Part shown: positions 24,803-33,540 of the stretch, piece by piece
How positions within the stretch are numbered: position 1 is the first letter of the stretch
How the letters are laid out: the number at the start of each line of letters is the position of its first letter
Source of the DNA: Erythrobacteraceae bacterium
GTDB taxonomy: Bacteria > Pseudomonadota > Alphaproteobacteria > Sphingomonadales > Sphingomonadaceae
Assembly: GCA_947479055.1 (NCBI GenBank)
Contig: CANJYE010000018.1
Span: 1 to 60,781 of the forward strand
Direction: 5' to 3'
DNA length: 60,781 bases
Program-made: the position numbers and the translations under genes
The notes under the pieces: generated by a model
What the model saw: the letters and a program-made list of their open reading frames with translations, nothing else
Databases searched by the model: none
Told to the model about the DNA's origin: nothing

Positions 24803-26004
24803 CGCACGTCTCCCGTTCCCAGGATCATCGCGCCGGTCATCGGCGTCAGCGGCCCGGCTGTAACGAGGCAGACCTCCGCCCCCAGTACCTGGTTTTTAGA
24901 GGTGCCGCGCAACTGGCGGACCCCTTCCAACACGTGCCCCATGCCCAGCACATAGGCTTCGGCCAGGTTGCCCCCGCTGGTATTGAGCGGCAGCTTACCG
25001 GATGGCGCAATCAGGTTCTCGAAGGTCAGCACCTCGTTCATGTCCTCATAGGTGCAGAGTCCAAACTCGGCGAAAGTCATCGCCACGCCGTGGATGAAGT
25101 TCTCGTAGATCTGCACCACGTCCACGTCCTGCGGCCCGACGCCCGCCTGCTCGTAAAGCCGCGGAGCCAGCGCGCGAAAGCCCGCGGAGCAGAAATCAGG
25201 CCAGTTGAACGCGCCAGCATCGGCCCGAAACTCCATCGTCTCACCAACGGAGAGCATGTGGACCGGCTTCTGTTTCAGGTCTTTCGCAATATCGCTGCGG
25301 GTTAGGATCACGGCGCAGGCCCCGTCGTTTTCGAGGCAGCAGTCATAGAGCCGGTAGGGCTCGGCAATCTTGCGGGCATCATCGTAAGTCGCCGCGTCCA
25401 GCGGGCGACCGTACATCAGCGCGTCGGGGTTATTCTGCGCATGGTAATAAGATGCGCGCGAAACGGCCGAGAAAACCGCAGGGTCGATGCCCTTATTCTC
25501 CACCAACATCTGCGCCTGGAACGCAAGGGTGGAGGCAGATGAGAGTACGCCATAGGGTGCCTTGTCGACACCGCGAAAGCCATAGCCGGAGACGGTTTCA
25601 ACCCCGCCGCCGCCATAACCACCACCAAACTGGCCGTAGCGGGTGCCTTCGTCCATCTTGACGCTGCGGATCACCGCCACGCAATCACAATAGCCGGCGA
25701 TGATCGCCGCCGCCGCATTGGCAAATGCCGCCGACGTTCCGCCGCCACCGGACGCCCATTGCAGACCGGCAAATTTTAGCTCTTTCATGCCGATTGCCGC
25801 CGCGACCCTCCTCGGATCGGTCGGCGGACCACAATAGCTCGACAGGCCGTCAAGCTGCTTCGGAGAAATTCCTGCATCCTCGCAAGCCGCAAACAGCGCC
25901 TTGAGGATCAAGCGAAAATCGGGATCAGGCGACTTGCCGCGCGGGAAATATCCCGAGTGACCGATACCGGCCAGTGTCACTTCGGCGAGACGATTATTGC
26001 GCAT
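24799..26004 (-). CDS. thiolase-superfamily protein (SCP2/Ltp2-like), probable aldol-lyase
   Basis: A 401-residue protein of the lipid-transfer-protein thiolase group. The region where thiolases carry the nucleophilic Cys reads GLQWASGGGGTSAA (about 81-93), without Cys. QIYENFIHGVAM and NTSGGNLAEAYVLGMGHV mark the C-terminal half. Loss of the Cys together with a co-translated DUF35 partner matches Ltp2-type retro-aldolases, which cleave a tertiary 3-hydroxyacyl-CoA to a ketone. The ATG at 26004 was preferred over earlier ones because the domain begins there. Function as aldolase rather than thiolase is inference from these features. Confidence 0.82.
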   Translation of the reverse strand: MRNNRLAEVTLAGIGHSGYFPRGKSPDPDFRLILKALFAACEDAGISPKQLDGLSSYCGPPTDPRRVAAAIGMKELKFAGLQWASGGGGTSAAFANAAAAIIAGYCDCVAVIRSVKMDEGTRYGQFGGGYGGGGVETVSGYGFRGVDKAPYGVLSSASTLAFQAQMLVENKGIDPAVFSAVSRASYYHAQNNPDALMYGRPLDAATYDDARKIAEPYRLYDCCLENDGACAVILTRSDIAKDLKQKPVHMLSVGETMEFRADAGAFNWPDFCSAGFRALAPRLYEQAGVGPQDVDVVQIYENFIHGVAMTFAEFGLCTYEDMNEVLTFENLIAPSGKLPLNTSGGNLAEAYVLGMGHVLEGVRQLRGTSKNQVLGAEVCLVTAGPLTPMTGAMILGTGDVR

Positions 26005-26079
26005 TGCTCTGCCACTATTCCTGTACTTGTTCATGCGTGGCGGCCGGGAAAGTACCCGTACCACCACCCAGGATATGCC

Positions 26080-27393
26080 TTATTTCCCGAGCGGGGGACG
26101 CTTGCCCTTGATCGCTGGATCGATCTTGAACACCTTGGCCGCATTGAGGCCAAGAACCTTGGCCGCCTGATCCTCGCTGGCATTGCCGATGACGCGGTTG
26201 ATGCTTTCCCGGCAATGCGGGAAATTGCCTTCCGGATGCGGATAGTCACTGGCCCAGAACATGTTGTCTTCCAGCCCCAGCGCCAGACACAGGTCGAAGC
26301 TCTCGTGCTCCTCCATCATCGCCGCGTAACAATTACGTTTGAAATATTCGCTCGGTAGATCGGGGATGATGGGTCGCATCCACATATGATGCGCGCGATA
26401 GGCATGGTCCATCTGGTTCAGAACAAAGGGAATCCAGCCAATTCCGCCCTCGATCGTGGCCAACTTCAGTCCGGGATGCTGTTCGAACACGCCTGATGCG
26501 ATCATCTGCACCACCGGTTCCTGCGGGGTCGGCAAGGCATGAGAAGTATAGTTGATCAGCGCACCGCCCTGCCCCTTGACCGCTCGGGGATCCTGCCCGG
26601 TCGAGACGTGCAGCGTCATCGGAATGTCGGCCTCTTCGATCGCCGACCATAGCGGATCAAACATCTTGTTATTGTAATCCAGCGGGTTGCGCGGCTCATC
26701 GATACGATTGAAGCACGGGCGGTTCGGGATCATCACGCCATGGAAGCCGTTGGCTGCGGCCCATTGCATCTCCGCAATCGCCGCATCGACATCCGCCACC
26801 GGCAGCAACGCCATCGGCATGGCCCGGTCAAAATCGGCCTTGAACGTATCCAGCGCCCAGCGATTCCACGTGCGGGCCATGGCCAGCGAGAATTCGATAT
26901 CGGGAGTGGCGAACGCGAGCAGACCGCGGGTCGAGAACACCAGCTCCGCATCGATGCCCTGCGATTCGCGATCGGCGATGCGCTGTGCAAGACCCCGGCC
27001 CCGGCGCGAACGGAACAGGTCCTGGTCTTCCATGCGGTTGGAGAAGGGCGTGGTCAGATCCCAGGTCTCGACCTCGAAATCCTCCAGCGGCGGCATCAAG
27101 TCGGCACGCTGCTCCGAGATGCGGATCGGCTGCGGCACCCATCCTTCTGAGATCAGCCATTGTGTGCCGTCATCATCCGTCCGGATGTGGGGGGTGCGAT
27201 CCTTGTACTTCGGCTCGATTGCATCGAACACCTCGATCGGTTCGTTCACGTGATTGTCAGTCGATACGATCAGGAACTTGTCGGGGCCGTCTGGATCGAG
27301 TCGGCCCTCCCAATCGGGCTTGAGCGTTTCGGCAAGACGCCAGGCGTTCTTCGGGCCCGGTGCGATCATCACGTTTTCTGCAGGACTGCTCAT
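26080..27393 (-). CDS. amidohydrolase family protein (ACMSD-like TIM barrel)
   Basis: A 437-residue protein, ATG at 27393 after GGAAAG. Metal-site candidates are STDNHVNEP near residue 45, LHVSTG, and WASDYPHPEGNFPH near the C-terminus. The usual HxH is replaced by D-x-H-x-x-E-P. Amidohydrolase_2 members include decarboxylases and C-C or ester hydrolases. Two relatives occur at 47434 and 50720. First gene of the 27393-22688 run, with its own promoter/operator 69-97 bp upstream. Confidence 0.85.
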   Translation of the reverse strand: MSSPAENVMIAPGPKNAWRLAETLKPDWEGRLDPDGPDKFLIVSTDNHVNEPIEVFDAIEPKYKDRTPHIRTDDDGTQWLISEGWVPQPIRISEQRADLMPPLEDFEVETWDLTTPFSNRMEDQDLFRSRRGRGLAQRIADRESQGIDAELVFSTRGLLAFATPDIEFSLAMARTWNRWALDTFKADFDRAMPMALLPVADVDAAIAEMQWAAANGFHGVMIPNRPCFNRIDEPRNPLDYNNKMFDPLWSAIEEADIPMTLHVSTGQDPRAVKGQGGALINYTSHALPTPQEPVVQMIASGVFEQHPGLKLATIEGGIGWIPFVLNQMDHAYRAHHMWMRPIIPDLPSEYFKRNCYAAMMEEHESFDLCLALGLEDNMFWASDYPHPEGNFPHCRESINRVIGNASEDQAAKVLGLNAAKVFKIDPAIKGKRPPLGK

Positions 27394-27461
27394 CTTTCCA
27401 AGCCTTCTCTCTCCCTCCGGGCGCCCGTATCGGACATCGGCCAGCGAGGGACCGCCGAACT

Positions 27462-27490
27462 TATCTAACTGGTCGGTTATCATACTGCAA
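27462..27490 (-). promoter_or_regulatory. promoter plus operator for the 27393-22688 operon
   Basis: Minus strand: TTGCAG (27485-27490), 17 nt spacer, TAGATA (27462-27467). CCGACCAGTTAG fills the last part of the spacer and the first three bases of the -10, the same register as at the TonB receptor promoter. Read on the + strand, CTAACTGGTCGGTTAT (27465-27480) also fits the longer palindrome found at 47361. Confidence 0.65.
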
Positions 27491-27560
27491 CAGCCAGGTC
27501 ATGGCAATGTACCGGCGGGTACGACACTGCCGTGTGCGGAAGGAGCGAACGAACGCGGTA

Positions 27561-28466
27561 TCACGCCTGGCCAGAACCGCGCGCCACTTCATGGCGGGCC
27601 TGGTCGAAACCGGTGGTAGGGATCATCTCGTCGGCGCGGTCAGAAATCTCGTCCCAACGATCGATAATCTGTCCAGGCACATCCTCGCTCGCGCCCAGAA
27701 CAAGGCCGCGGGTAAGCGTAATATATGACCGCTCGAAGCTGCCCGCGCCCGCGCCCAGGATCACGCCGTCTGGCGCGTCTTCCGCCGCAAGTGCCACGAC
27801 TGCGAGCGAAACCTTGGAGGGATCAAGCGCTTCAAGGATTTCCTCGTCCAGAACGTCGCCGGTCATGCGGGTGGCCGCATTGGGGGAGATGCAATTTACG
27901 CGGATATTGTTGCGCCGCCCTTCCTCGCGCAGCGTGTTCATCAGGCCGACCAACGCTAGCTTGGCCGCTCCATAGGCCGATTGGCCGAAATTGCCGAACA
28001 GGCCGGTGGACGAGGAGGTGTAGATCACGCGGCCATAATTCTGCTCGCGCATCAGGTTCCACACCGCCTTGGTACAATGCACCGAGCCCATCAGGTGAAC
28101 GTCGAGCACCGCGCGGAAATCGGCGAGGTCGAGCTTGGCGAAGGTTTTGTCGCGCAGGATGCCGGCGTTGTTGACGAGGATGTCGATCCGACCCCAGCGC
28201 CCGATGGCTTCGGCCACCATCGCTTCGACCTCGGCCATATCTGTCACCGACGCGACGTTTGCCAGCGCATCCCCGCCCATCGCGCGGATCTCCTCCACGA
28301 CCAGTTCTGCCGCCGTCGCCGATCCGCCGGTACCGTCCCGCGCGCCCCCCAGATCATTGACCACCACCATCGCCCCGCGCCGGGCAAGCGCCAGCGCATG
28401 ACAGCGGCCCAGCCCACCGCCTGCACCAGTGACAATGGCGACGCGGCCAGTGAGATCTATGCTCAT
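27561..28466 (-). CDS. SDR, MFE-2-like (3R)-hydroxyacyl-CoA dehydrogenase
   Basis: A 301-residue SDR that matches the N-terminal domain of peroxisomal multifunctional enzyme type 2 / HSD17B4: VTGAGGGLGR, then VNDLGGARDGTGGS, VDILVNNAG-type segment and YGAAK. The NDLGG signature distinguishes it from ordinary SDRs. It oxidises (3R)-hydroxyacyl-CoA to 3-ketoacyl-CoA and would pair with the hydratase-2 at 12177. GGAAGAAG precedes the ATG. It lies 42 bp downstream of the 3-hydroxyacyl-CoA dehydrogenase gene. Confidence 0.87.
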   Translation of the reverse strand: MSIDLTGRVAIVTGAGGGLGRCHALALARRGAMVVVNDLGGARDGTGGSATAAELVVEEIRAMGGDALANVASVTDMAEVEAMVAEAIGRWGRIDILVNNAGILRDKTFAKLDLADFRAVLDVHLMGSVHCTKAVWNLMREQNYGRVIYTSSSTGLFGNFGQSAYGAAKLALVGLMNTLREEGRRNNIRVNCISPNAATRMTGDVLDEEILEALDPSKVSLAVVALAAEDAPDGVILGAGAGSFERSYITLTRGLVLGASEDVPGQIIDRWDEISDRADEMIPTTGFDQARHEVARGSGQA

Positions 28467-28508
28467 GCTTCTTCCTTCTTCAATGTCATGATGCCGACAG
28501 TGTCGGAC

Positions 28509-29810
28509 TTACGTGTTCAGCGCGCCGAAACTGCCGCCTTGCTCAGCCAGCCGGATCAGCAGCGGCGCGGGTTCGAAGGCCCAGCCCTGATAGCCATTGT
28601 TGAAGCCACGGACCCGCGCAAACACGGCACCAAGGCCTCGCTGATCTGCCTCGTACATCGGCCCCCCGCGTTCCGCAGGAAAGCCATAGCCATCGAGATA
28701 GACGGCATCGATGTCCGACGGGCGATAGGCGATACCTTCTTCGAGGATCTGCGCTCCTTCATTGACCATCGCCAGCACGCAGCGATCAACAATCTCTTCG
28801 TCGGAAATCTCGCGGCGCGTGATGCCCAGCCGGGCTGATTCGGCCAGGATCAGCGCGTCGATCTCCGGATCGGGTTCGGCGGTGCGGCCATCGGCGTATC
28901 GGTAATAGCCCGAGCCGGTCTTCTGGCCGAAGCGGCCCATCTCGCAGATCATGTCGGCGACGCGCGAATAGGGCCGGTCGGGTTGCTCCACCGCGCGGCG
29001 CTTGCGGATGCTCCAGCCGATGTCCTGACCGACAAGGTCCATCACCCGCAGCGGCCCCATGGCAAAGCCCCATCGCTCCATCGCGCTGTCGACCTGGTCA
29101 GGCAGGGCGCCTTCTTCCAGCAGGAAATAGGCCTGTCGCAGATATTCCTCGAAGATTCGGTTGCCGATGAACCCATCGCACACCCCCGCCACCACTCCGG
29201 TCTTGCGCAGGCGCCTGGCGAGCTCGACCGCCGTCACCAGCACCCGGTCCGAGGTCTTGTCGGCACGAACGATCTCTAGCAACTTCATGATGTTGGCCGG
29301 GCTAAAGAAGTGCAGGCCGACCACCTGTTCGGGGCGCGAGGTGAAGGCGGCGATCCGGTTGACGTCCAGCGTCGAGGTATTGGACGCCAGCACCGCGCCG
29401 GGCTTGCAGATGCGGTCCAGCTCGGTGAACACCTGCCCCTTGACCGCGATATCCTCGAACACCGCCTCGATCACCAGATCGACATCGGCGGCGGCGGCAA
29501 GGTCGGATGCCAGCGTCAGCCGCGACAACCGTTCCTCCGCCTGTTGCGGCGTCAACCGCCCCTTGGCGACATCGCCTGCCACAGTCTTGCCGATGCGCGC
29601 ATGTGCCTTTTCCAGCATGTCCGGCTTGGCATCGAGCAGGATCACCGGCAATCCGGCAGCCAGCGCCGCAATCGCGATTCCTGCCCCCATCGTGCCCGAT
29701 CCGACCACCGCCAGCGATTCTATCGGCAGCGGCGCGAGGTCGGCAGGGAAGCCCGGAATTTCCCGGGCCTTGGCGCGCGCGAAATCGGCGTGGTCGGTGG
29801 CGGCAGTCAT
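28509..29810 (-). CDS. 3-hydroxyacyl-CoA dehydrogenase (S-specific, HAD family)
   Basis: A 433-residue protein with the Rossmann motif VGSGTMGAGIA near residue 36, the SNTSTLDV segment, HFFSPANIMKLLE with the catalytic His, and GFIGNRI. A second HAD C-terminal repeat follows, as in the HAD part of FadB/FadJ, but the crotonase half is absent. It oxidises (3S)-hydroxyacyl-CoA with NAD+. GGAG precedes the ATG. Its presence next to an (R)-specific enzyme means both stereochemical routes of beta-oxidation are encoded. Confidence 0.93.
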   Translation of the reverse strand: MTAATDHADFARAKAREIPGFPADLAPLPIESLAVVGSGTMGAGIAIAALAAGLPVILLDAKPDMLEKAHARIGKTVAGDVAKGRLTPQQAEERLSRLTLASDLAAAADVDLVIEAVFEDIAVKGQVFTELDRICKPGAVLASNTSTLDVNRIAAFTSRPEQVVGLHFFSPANIMKLLEIVRADKTSDRVLVTAVELARRLRKTGVVAGVCDGFIGNRIFEEYLRQAYFLLEEGALPDQVDSAMERWGFAMGPLRVMDLVGQDIGWSIRKRRAVEQPDRPYSRVADMICEMGRFGQKTGSGYYRYADGRTAEPDPEIDALILAESARLGITRREISDEEIVDRCVLAMVNEGAQILEEGIAYRPSDIDAVYLDGYGFPAERGGPMYEADQRGLGAVFARVRGFNNGYQGWAFEPAPLLIRLAEQGGSFGALNT

Positions 29811-29927
29811 GATGGTCTCCGAGTCTGGCAGTGAAGGACATTTGATCGACGCCCGGTGAAGTCTTGAAATGTCCCGTAGGCGGGGATCACCGAGCAGGCG
29901 TTTTGATCATCTCACGATCAAGGCGCC

Positions 29928-32000
29928 CTATTTTCCCTGAGCGAGTTCACGCGCGCGACTGCGCAGATAATGGCGGATCGTATCGATCTCCTCGCGGCTC
30001 AGTTGCGAGAATTGCGGCATGCCATTTTCCTTCAAAACGCCATCATGGACGATCGTGTAGAAGGCATCAGCCGAAGGAAGCACCGGCGAGCCGCGCAGAT
30101 CCGGCCCGACCCCGCCTGCGACAGCGTTGACCCCGTGACAGATCACGCAATGCTGATGATAGGCGACGATGCCCGCCATGAATTTCGCCTGATCCGGGAT
30201 GAAGCCCGGGTCCAGCGGCGCCTTGACCATTTCCTGCGGGATCGGCTTGGGCAGTTTGGCCTTACCGTCCAGAACAAAAGTCAGAACCCGGCGCGCCTGC
30301 GTTCGGGCCTGCCATGGCAAGCGGCGCGGCGCAGCATCGAGCAGGGCAAAGCTCGCGCCCATGCCGGTGAGTATCGTGACATATTGCTTGCCTTTGGCGA
30401 GGTAAGTGATCGGAGGAGCAATCGCCGCGGCTTGCGTGTCGAAGGACCACACCATCTTGCCCGATGTCGCGTCATAAGCGCTGAAAGTGCCATTAGCCTG
30501 GCCCTGAAACACGAGATTTCCGCCCGATACCAACGTGCCGCCGCTCCACCGCCCGAATGTGGGCACCTTCCACACCTGCTTCTGCTCGACAGGATCCCAG
30601 GCTTGCAGATAGGCATGGCCTTCTGCGCCGGTGCCGTTGGCGAAACCCAGATTGACGGCATGGTCCGCAATGCTGCCGGGTCGGTATTTCCAGTTCTTGA
30701 GGTCGATGCCTTTGTCATTGTAAGTCGCGCCGAATTCCAGCGTGGGGATATAGGCCAAACCGGTCTTCGGGCTGAACGACATTGGCAGCCAGTTGTGACC
30801 GCCAGCCGAACTCGGCCATATCTCGAATTCATGACCGTCAGGATAGCGCGCGGCAGGCATTTCGACCGGGCGGCCGGTGGCGAGATCGATCTTCGTCGCC
30901 CAGTTCACCTTCGCATAGGGTTCTGCCGAAATCAGCTTTCCGTTCAACCGGTCAAGCACGTAGAAAAAGCCGTTCTTTGGAGCGGTCATGACGACCTTGC
31001 GCGGCTTGCCATTGATCGTCAGCGTCGCCAGCGGCATGTCCATTACTGCGTTGTAATCCCAAGTCTCGCCCGGGTTGAACTGGTAATGCCATTTGTACTT
31101 GCCCGTATCCGCATCTAGCGCGAGGATCGAACAGAGGAACAAATTGTCCCCACCCCCGGGGCTGCGCACACGGATGTTCCAGGGCGATCCGTTGCCGGTG
31201 CCGACGAACACCGTCCTTGTTTCCGCATCATAGGTAAAGGCGTTCCACGCCGTGCCCCCGCCGCCGAACTTCCACCATTCGCCGGACCAGGTCTTCGCTG
31301 CCATCGCCATCTGCGGATCGGAAGCCGCCCCATCCTTAGTTCCGGGCTTTCCCGGCACGGTGTAGAAGCGCCACAGCAACTTGCCCGTCGCCGCATCATA
31401 GGTGGAGACCGCCCCCCTGACATTGCCGAAGTCCGCGCCACCATGGCCGATGATGACCTTGCCGTCGAACACGCGCGGCGCACCTGTGATGCTGCCAACG
31501 CTGTCTGCCGGCAAAGTCTGCACGCTCCATTCCTGCTTGCCTGTTTTCGCGTCGATCGCGATCAGGCGGCCGTCCTGCGTGCCGACATAGAGTTTGCCAT
31601 TCCACCAAGCCAGGCCGCGAATGCCCCAGGCGTTGCGCATCTTTGCGCCAGCCACTTGCGCAACTCCGGGATCGAATTGCCAAAGCAACTTGCCATCGGT
31701 AGCATTGATTGCCCTTACGACGCTGTAGCCGGTGGCAGTATAGACTACCCCACCCACGGCGATCGGCTGGGACACCGAATTACCGATCGGCAAGTCAAAC
31801 GACCAGGCAAGGCCAAGCCTGCCGATTGTATCGCTATTGAGCTGGTCCAGCGGACTGAAATGCTGTTCACCAAAACTGCGTCCCGCCCCAGGCCAGTCAG
31901 CGCCGCTGGCGGTATCGAGCAACTGCCCCTGATCCCCGCCGTCACTCCGCGATGCGCACCCCGCCTGAATTGCAAGCGGCAGCAACAGGGCAGCGAGCAA
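29928..32000 (-). CDS. PQQ-dependent alcohol dehydrogenase with C-terminal cytochrome c (quinohaemoprotein, type II)
   Basis: A ~690-residue periplasmic enzyme: hydrophobic signal region, then an eight-bladed PQQ propeller with repeated W-motifs (DAKTGKQEWS, DAATGKLLWRF, DADTGKYKWH), and a C-terminal haem domain with CVICH near residue 617-621 and axial Met in NGMPQF. It oxidises primary/secondary alcohols and passes electrons to cytochrome oxidase. The TTG at 32000 gives a signal peptide without positive charge. The frame continues upstream through RQASIAPRRV to an ATT at 32040-32042 that has GGGAGACG 5 nt before it, so the true N-terminus may be there. Confidence 0.9.
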   Translation of the reverse strand: MLAALLLPLAIQAGCASRSDGGDQGQLLDTASGADWPGAGRSFGEQHFSPLDQLNSDTIGRLGLAWSFDLPIGNSVSQPIAVGGVVYTATGYSVVRAINATDGKLLWQFDPGVAQVAGAKMRNAWGIRGLAWWNGKLYVGTQDGRLIAIDAKTGKQEWSVQTLPADSVGSITGAPRVFDGKVIIGHGGADFGNVRGAVSTYDAATGKLLWRFYTVPGKPGTKDGAASDPQMAMAAKTWSGEWWKFGGGGTAWNAFTYDAETRTVFVGTGNGSPWNIRVRSPGGGDNLFLCSILALDADTGKYKWHYQFNPGETWDYNAVMDMPLATLTINGKPRKVVMTAPKNGFFYVLDRLNGKLISAEPYAKVNWATKIDLATGRPVEMPAARYPDGHEFEIWPSSAGGHNWLPMSFSPKTGLAYIPTLEFGATYNDKGIDLKNWKYRPGSIADHAVNLGFANGTGAEGHAYLQAWDPVEQKQVWKVPTFGRWSGGTLVSGGNLVFQGQANGTFSAYDATSGKMVWSFDTQAAAIAPPITYLAKGKQYVTILTGMGASFALLDAAPRRLPWQARTQARRVLTFVLDGKAKLPKPIPQEMVKAPLDPGFIPDQAKFMAGIVAYHQHCVICHGVNAVAGGVGPDLRGSPVLPSADAFYTIVHDGVLKENGMPQFSQLSREEIDTIRHYLRSRARELAQGK

Positions 32001-32096
32001 TACCCGGCGCGGGGCTATTGAGGCCTGACGTGTGACGGTAATGGCTCGTCTCCCGTTTTCGATTGCCGGGGTGGGGATGACCAGACCCGAAATCGA

Positions 32097-32114
32097 ATTT
32101 TACCAACCGTTCAT
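32097..32114 (-). promoter_or_regulatory. operator-like site and -10 upstream of the PQQ dehydrogenase
   Basis: ATGAACGGTTGG on the minus strand (32103-32114) matches CTGAACGGTTAG at 10 of 12. A good -10, TAAAAT (32097-32102 minus), directly follows; the -35 is poor. Predicted leader reaches the GGGAGACG SD at 32048-32055. Confidence 0.5.
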
Positions 32115-32175
32115 ACAACAAATCTGTCCTGCCCCGCAACCAGGCGAAATCGGTCATCCAACGCCACGATTGGAT

Positions 32176-32208
32176 TTGACGAGGCATGCCAACTAACCGT
32201 AAAGTTAA
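32176..32208 (+). promoter_or_regulatory. promoter plus operator for the P450 gene
   Basis: TTGACG (32176-32181), 18 nt spacer, TAAAGT (32200-32205). CTAACCGTAAAGTTAA (32193-32208) overlaps the -10 and matches the 16-bp palindrome CTAACCGTACGGTTAG at 13 positions. Confidence 0.55.
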
Positions 32209-32294
32209 GTGTGATCGAACGGTTGGAAGCCGGCGCGGGCAAGCCCCCATGCTTTGGGGGGCGCTGTTTGAAACAAATTTCGAGGATGCCGATA

Positions 32295-33536
32295 ATGAAC
32301 ATGGTTGCAGAGCGGGACGAATCGAAGTTCTTCATACCGGATCATGTCCCACGCGACATGATCCATCCTTTCGATCTGTTCGCCGATGCCGACATCCGGC
32401 ATTCCCCATTCGATGCTACCCAAAAAATGCGCGGATACGGCCGGGTGTTCTGGAACCCTGCCAATCCACTGTTCAAGGGCAGTTGGGTTCTGACCGAAGC
32501 GCGCGACCTGCGCTACGTCCTGTCCAATCCCGAACTGTTCTGCAGCAAGGGCGATGCGGGTTTCATGACTCAGGGCGACACGCTCGAGTTGATTCCGCTG
32601 GAACTGGATCCGCCGCGCCACGGCAAGTTCCGACAATTGCTCAATCCTCTGATCACGCCGGCCATTGTCTCCAACATGACACACGGCGTCACCCAGAAGG
32701 CGGTCGAACTGATCGACGCCGTTGCCGACAAGGGCGAATGCGATTTCATGAAGGACTTCGCCCTGCCCTTCCCCGTCAGCATCTTCATGCAGCTTATGGG
32801 CCTGCCCGAATCGGAAACCGAGACCTTCCTCGGTTGGGTGGTCGCGCTGGTGCAGACCGGCGGCACTGCCGATGACAATCTGGCGATGCAGGCTGCGGCG
32901 GAAAAGGTCGCTGCCTATCTCACCGGTCTGGCCGCCGAACGCCGAGCCAATCCTCGTCAGGATATCGCCAGCTACGTTGCTAATGGAAAGATCGATGGCG
33001 AACCTCTTTCCGACAAGGAAGTGCTCGGAACGCTCTATATGCTGTTCCTGGCGGGGCTGGATACTGTGACGGCCACGCTTGGCTGGTTCTTCTACCACCT
33101 CGCAACCCACCAGGACCATCAGCGCCAGCTGCGCGAAGACCCTGACCTGATCCCCAAGGCAATTGAGGAATTGCTGCGGCGCTATTCAATCGTGGTTGGC
33201 CATCGCCGCTGCACCCGCGACGTCGAGGTGGCTGGTGTGGCTATGAAAGAGGGCGACTGGATCACCGTGATGCAGTCTATGGGCAGCACCGATCCGGCCG
33301 AGTTTGAGGATCCGCTCGCCGTCCAGTTCGAACGGCAGAACATCCGCCATTTCGCCTTCGCCTTCGGTCCGCATTTCTGCATGGGATCGCACCTCGCACG
33401 GCGCGAGCTCGACGTTTCGCTGCGCGAATTCCTCGCACGGGTCCCGCAGTTCAGGATCAAGGCAGGATCACAGGCCGTTACGCATGGCGGTCACACCTTT
33501 GGCTTCGACACTCTCCCGCTCGAATGGCCCGCCTGA
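32295..33536 (+). CDS. cytochrome P450 (bacterial class I)
   Basis: A 413-residue P450. I-helix LAGLDTVTATLGW near residue 252, K-helix ExxR as EELLRR near 290, and haem-binding FAFGPHFCMGSHLAR with Cys near 361. GAGGATG lies upstream of the ATG at 32295. The AGLDT form lacks no key residue. It needs a ferredoxin and reductase, neither of which is encoded in the window. It shares long identical stretches (VTATLGWFF, DVEVAGVAMK) with the P450 at 41735, so they are paralogs. Expected role: hydroxylation of the hydrophobic substrate. Confidence 0.95.
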   Translation: MNMVAERDESKFFIPDHVPRDMIHPFDLFADADIRHSPFDATQKMRGYGRVFWNPANPLFKGSWVLTEARDLRYVLSNPELFCSKGDAGFMTQGDTLELIPLELDPPRHGKFRQLLNPLITPAIVSNMTHGVTQKAVELIDAVADKGECDFMKDFALPFPVSIFMQLMGLPESETETFLGWVVALVQTGGTADDNLAMQAAAEKVAAYLTGLAAERRANPRQDIASYVANGKIDGEPLSDKEVLGTLYMLFLAGLDTVTATLGWFFYHLATHQDHQRQLREDPDLIPKAIEELLRRYSIVVGHRRCTRDVEVAGVAMKEGDWITVMQSMGSTDPAEFEDPLAVQFERQNIRHFAFAFGPHFCMGSHLARRELDVSLREFLARVPQFRIKAGSQAVTHGGHTFGFDTLPLEWPA

Positions 33537-33540
33537 TGCT

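Noticed and set aside
28494..28506. Perfect CCGACA-G-TGTCGG hairpin between two co-directional genes
   Set aside because: No T-run on the transcribed strand and the loop of one base is not stable; more likely chance than a terminator.
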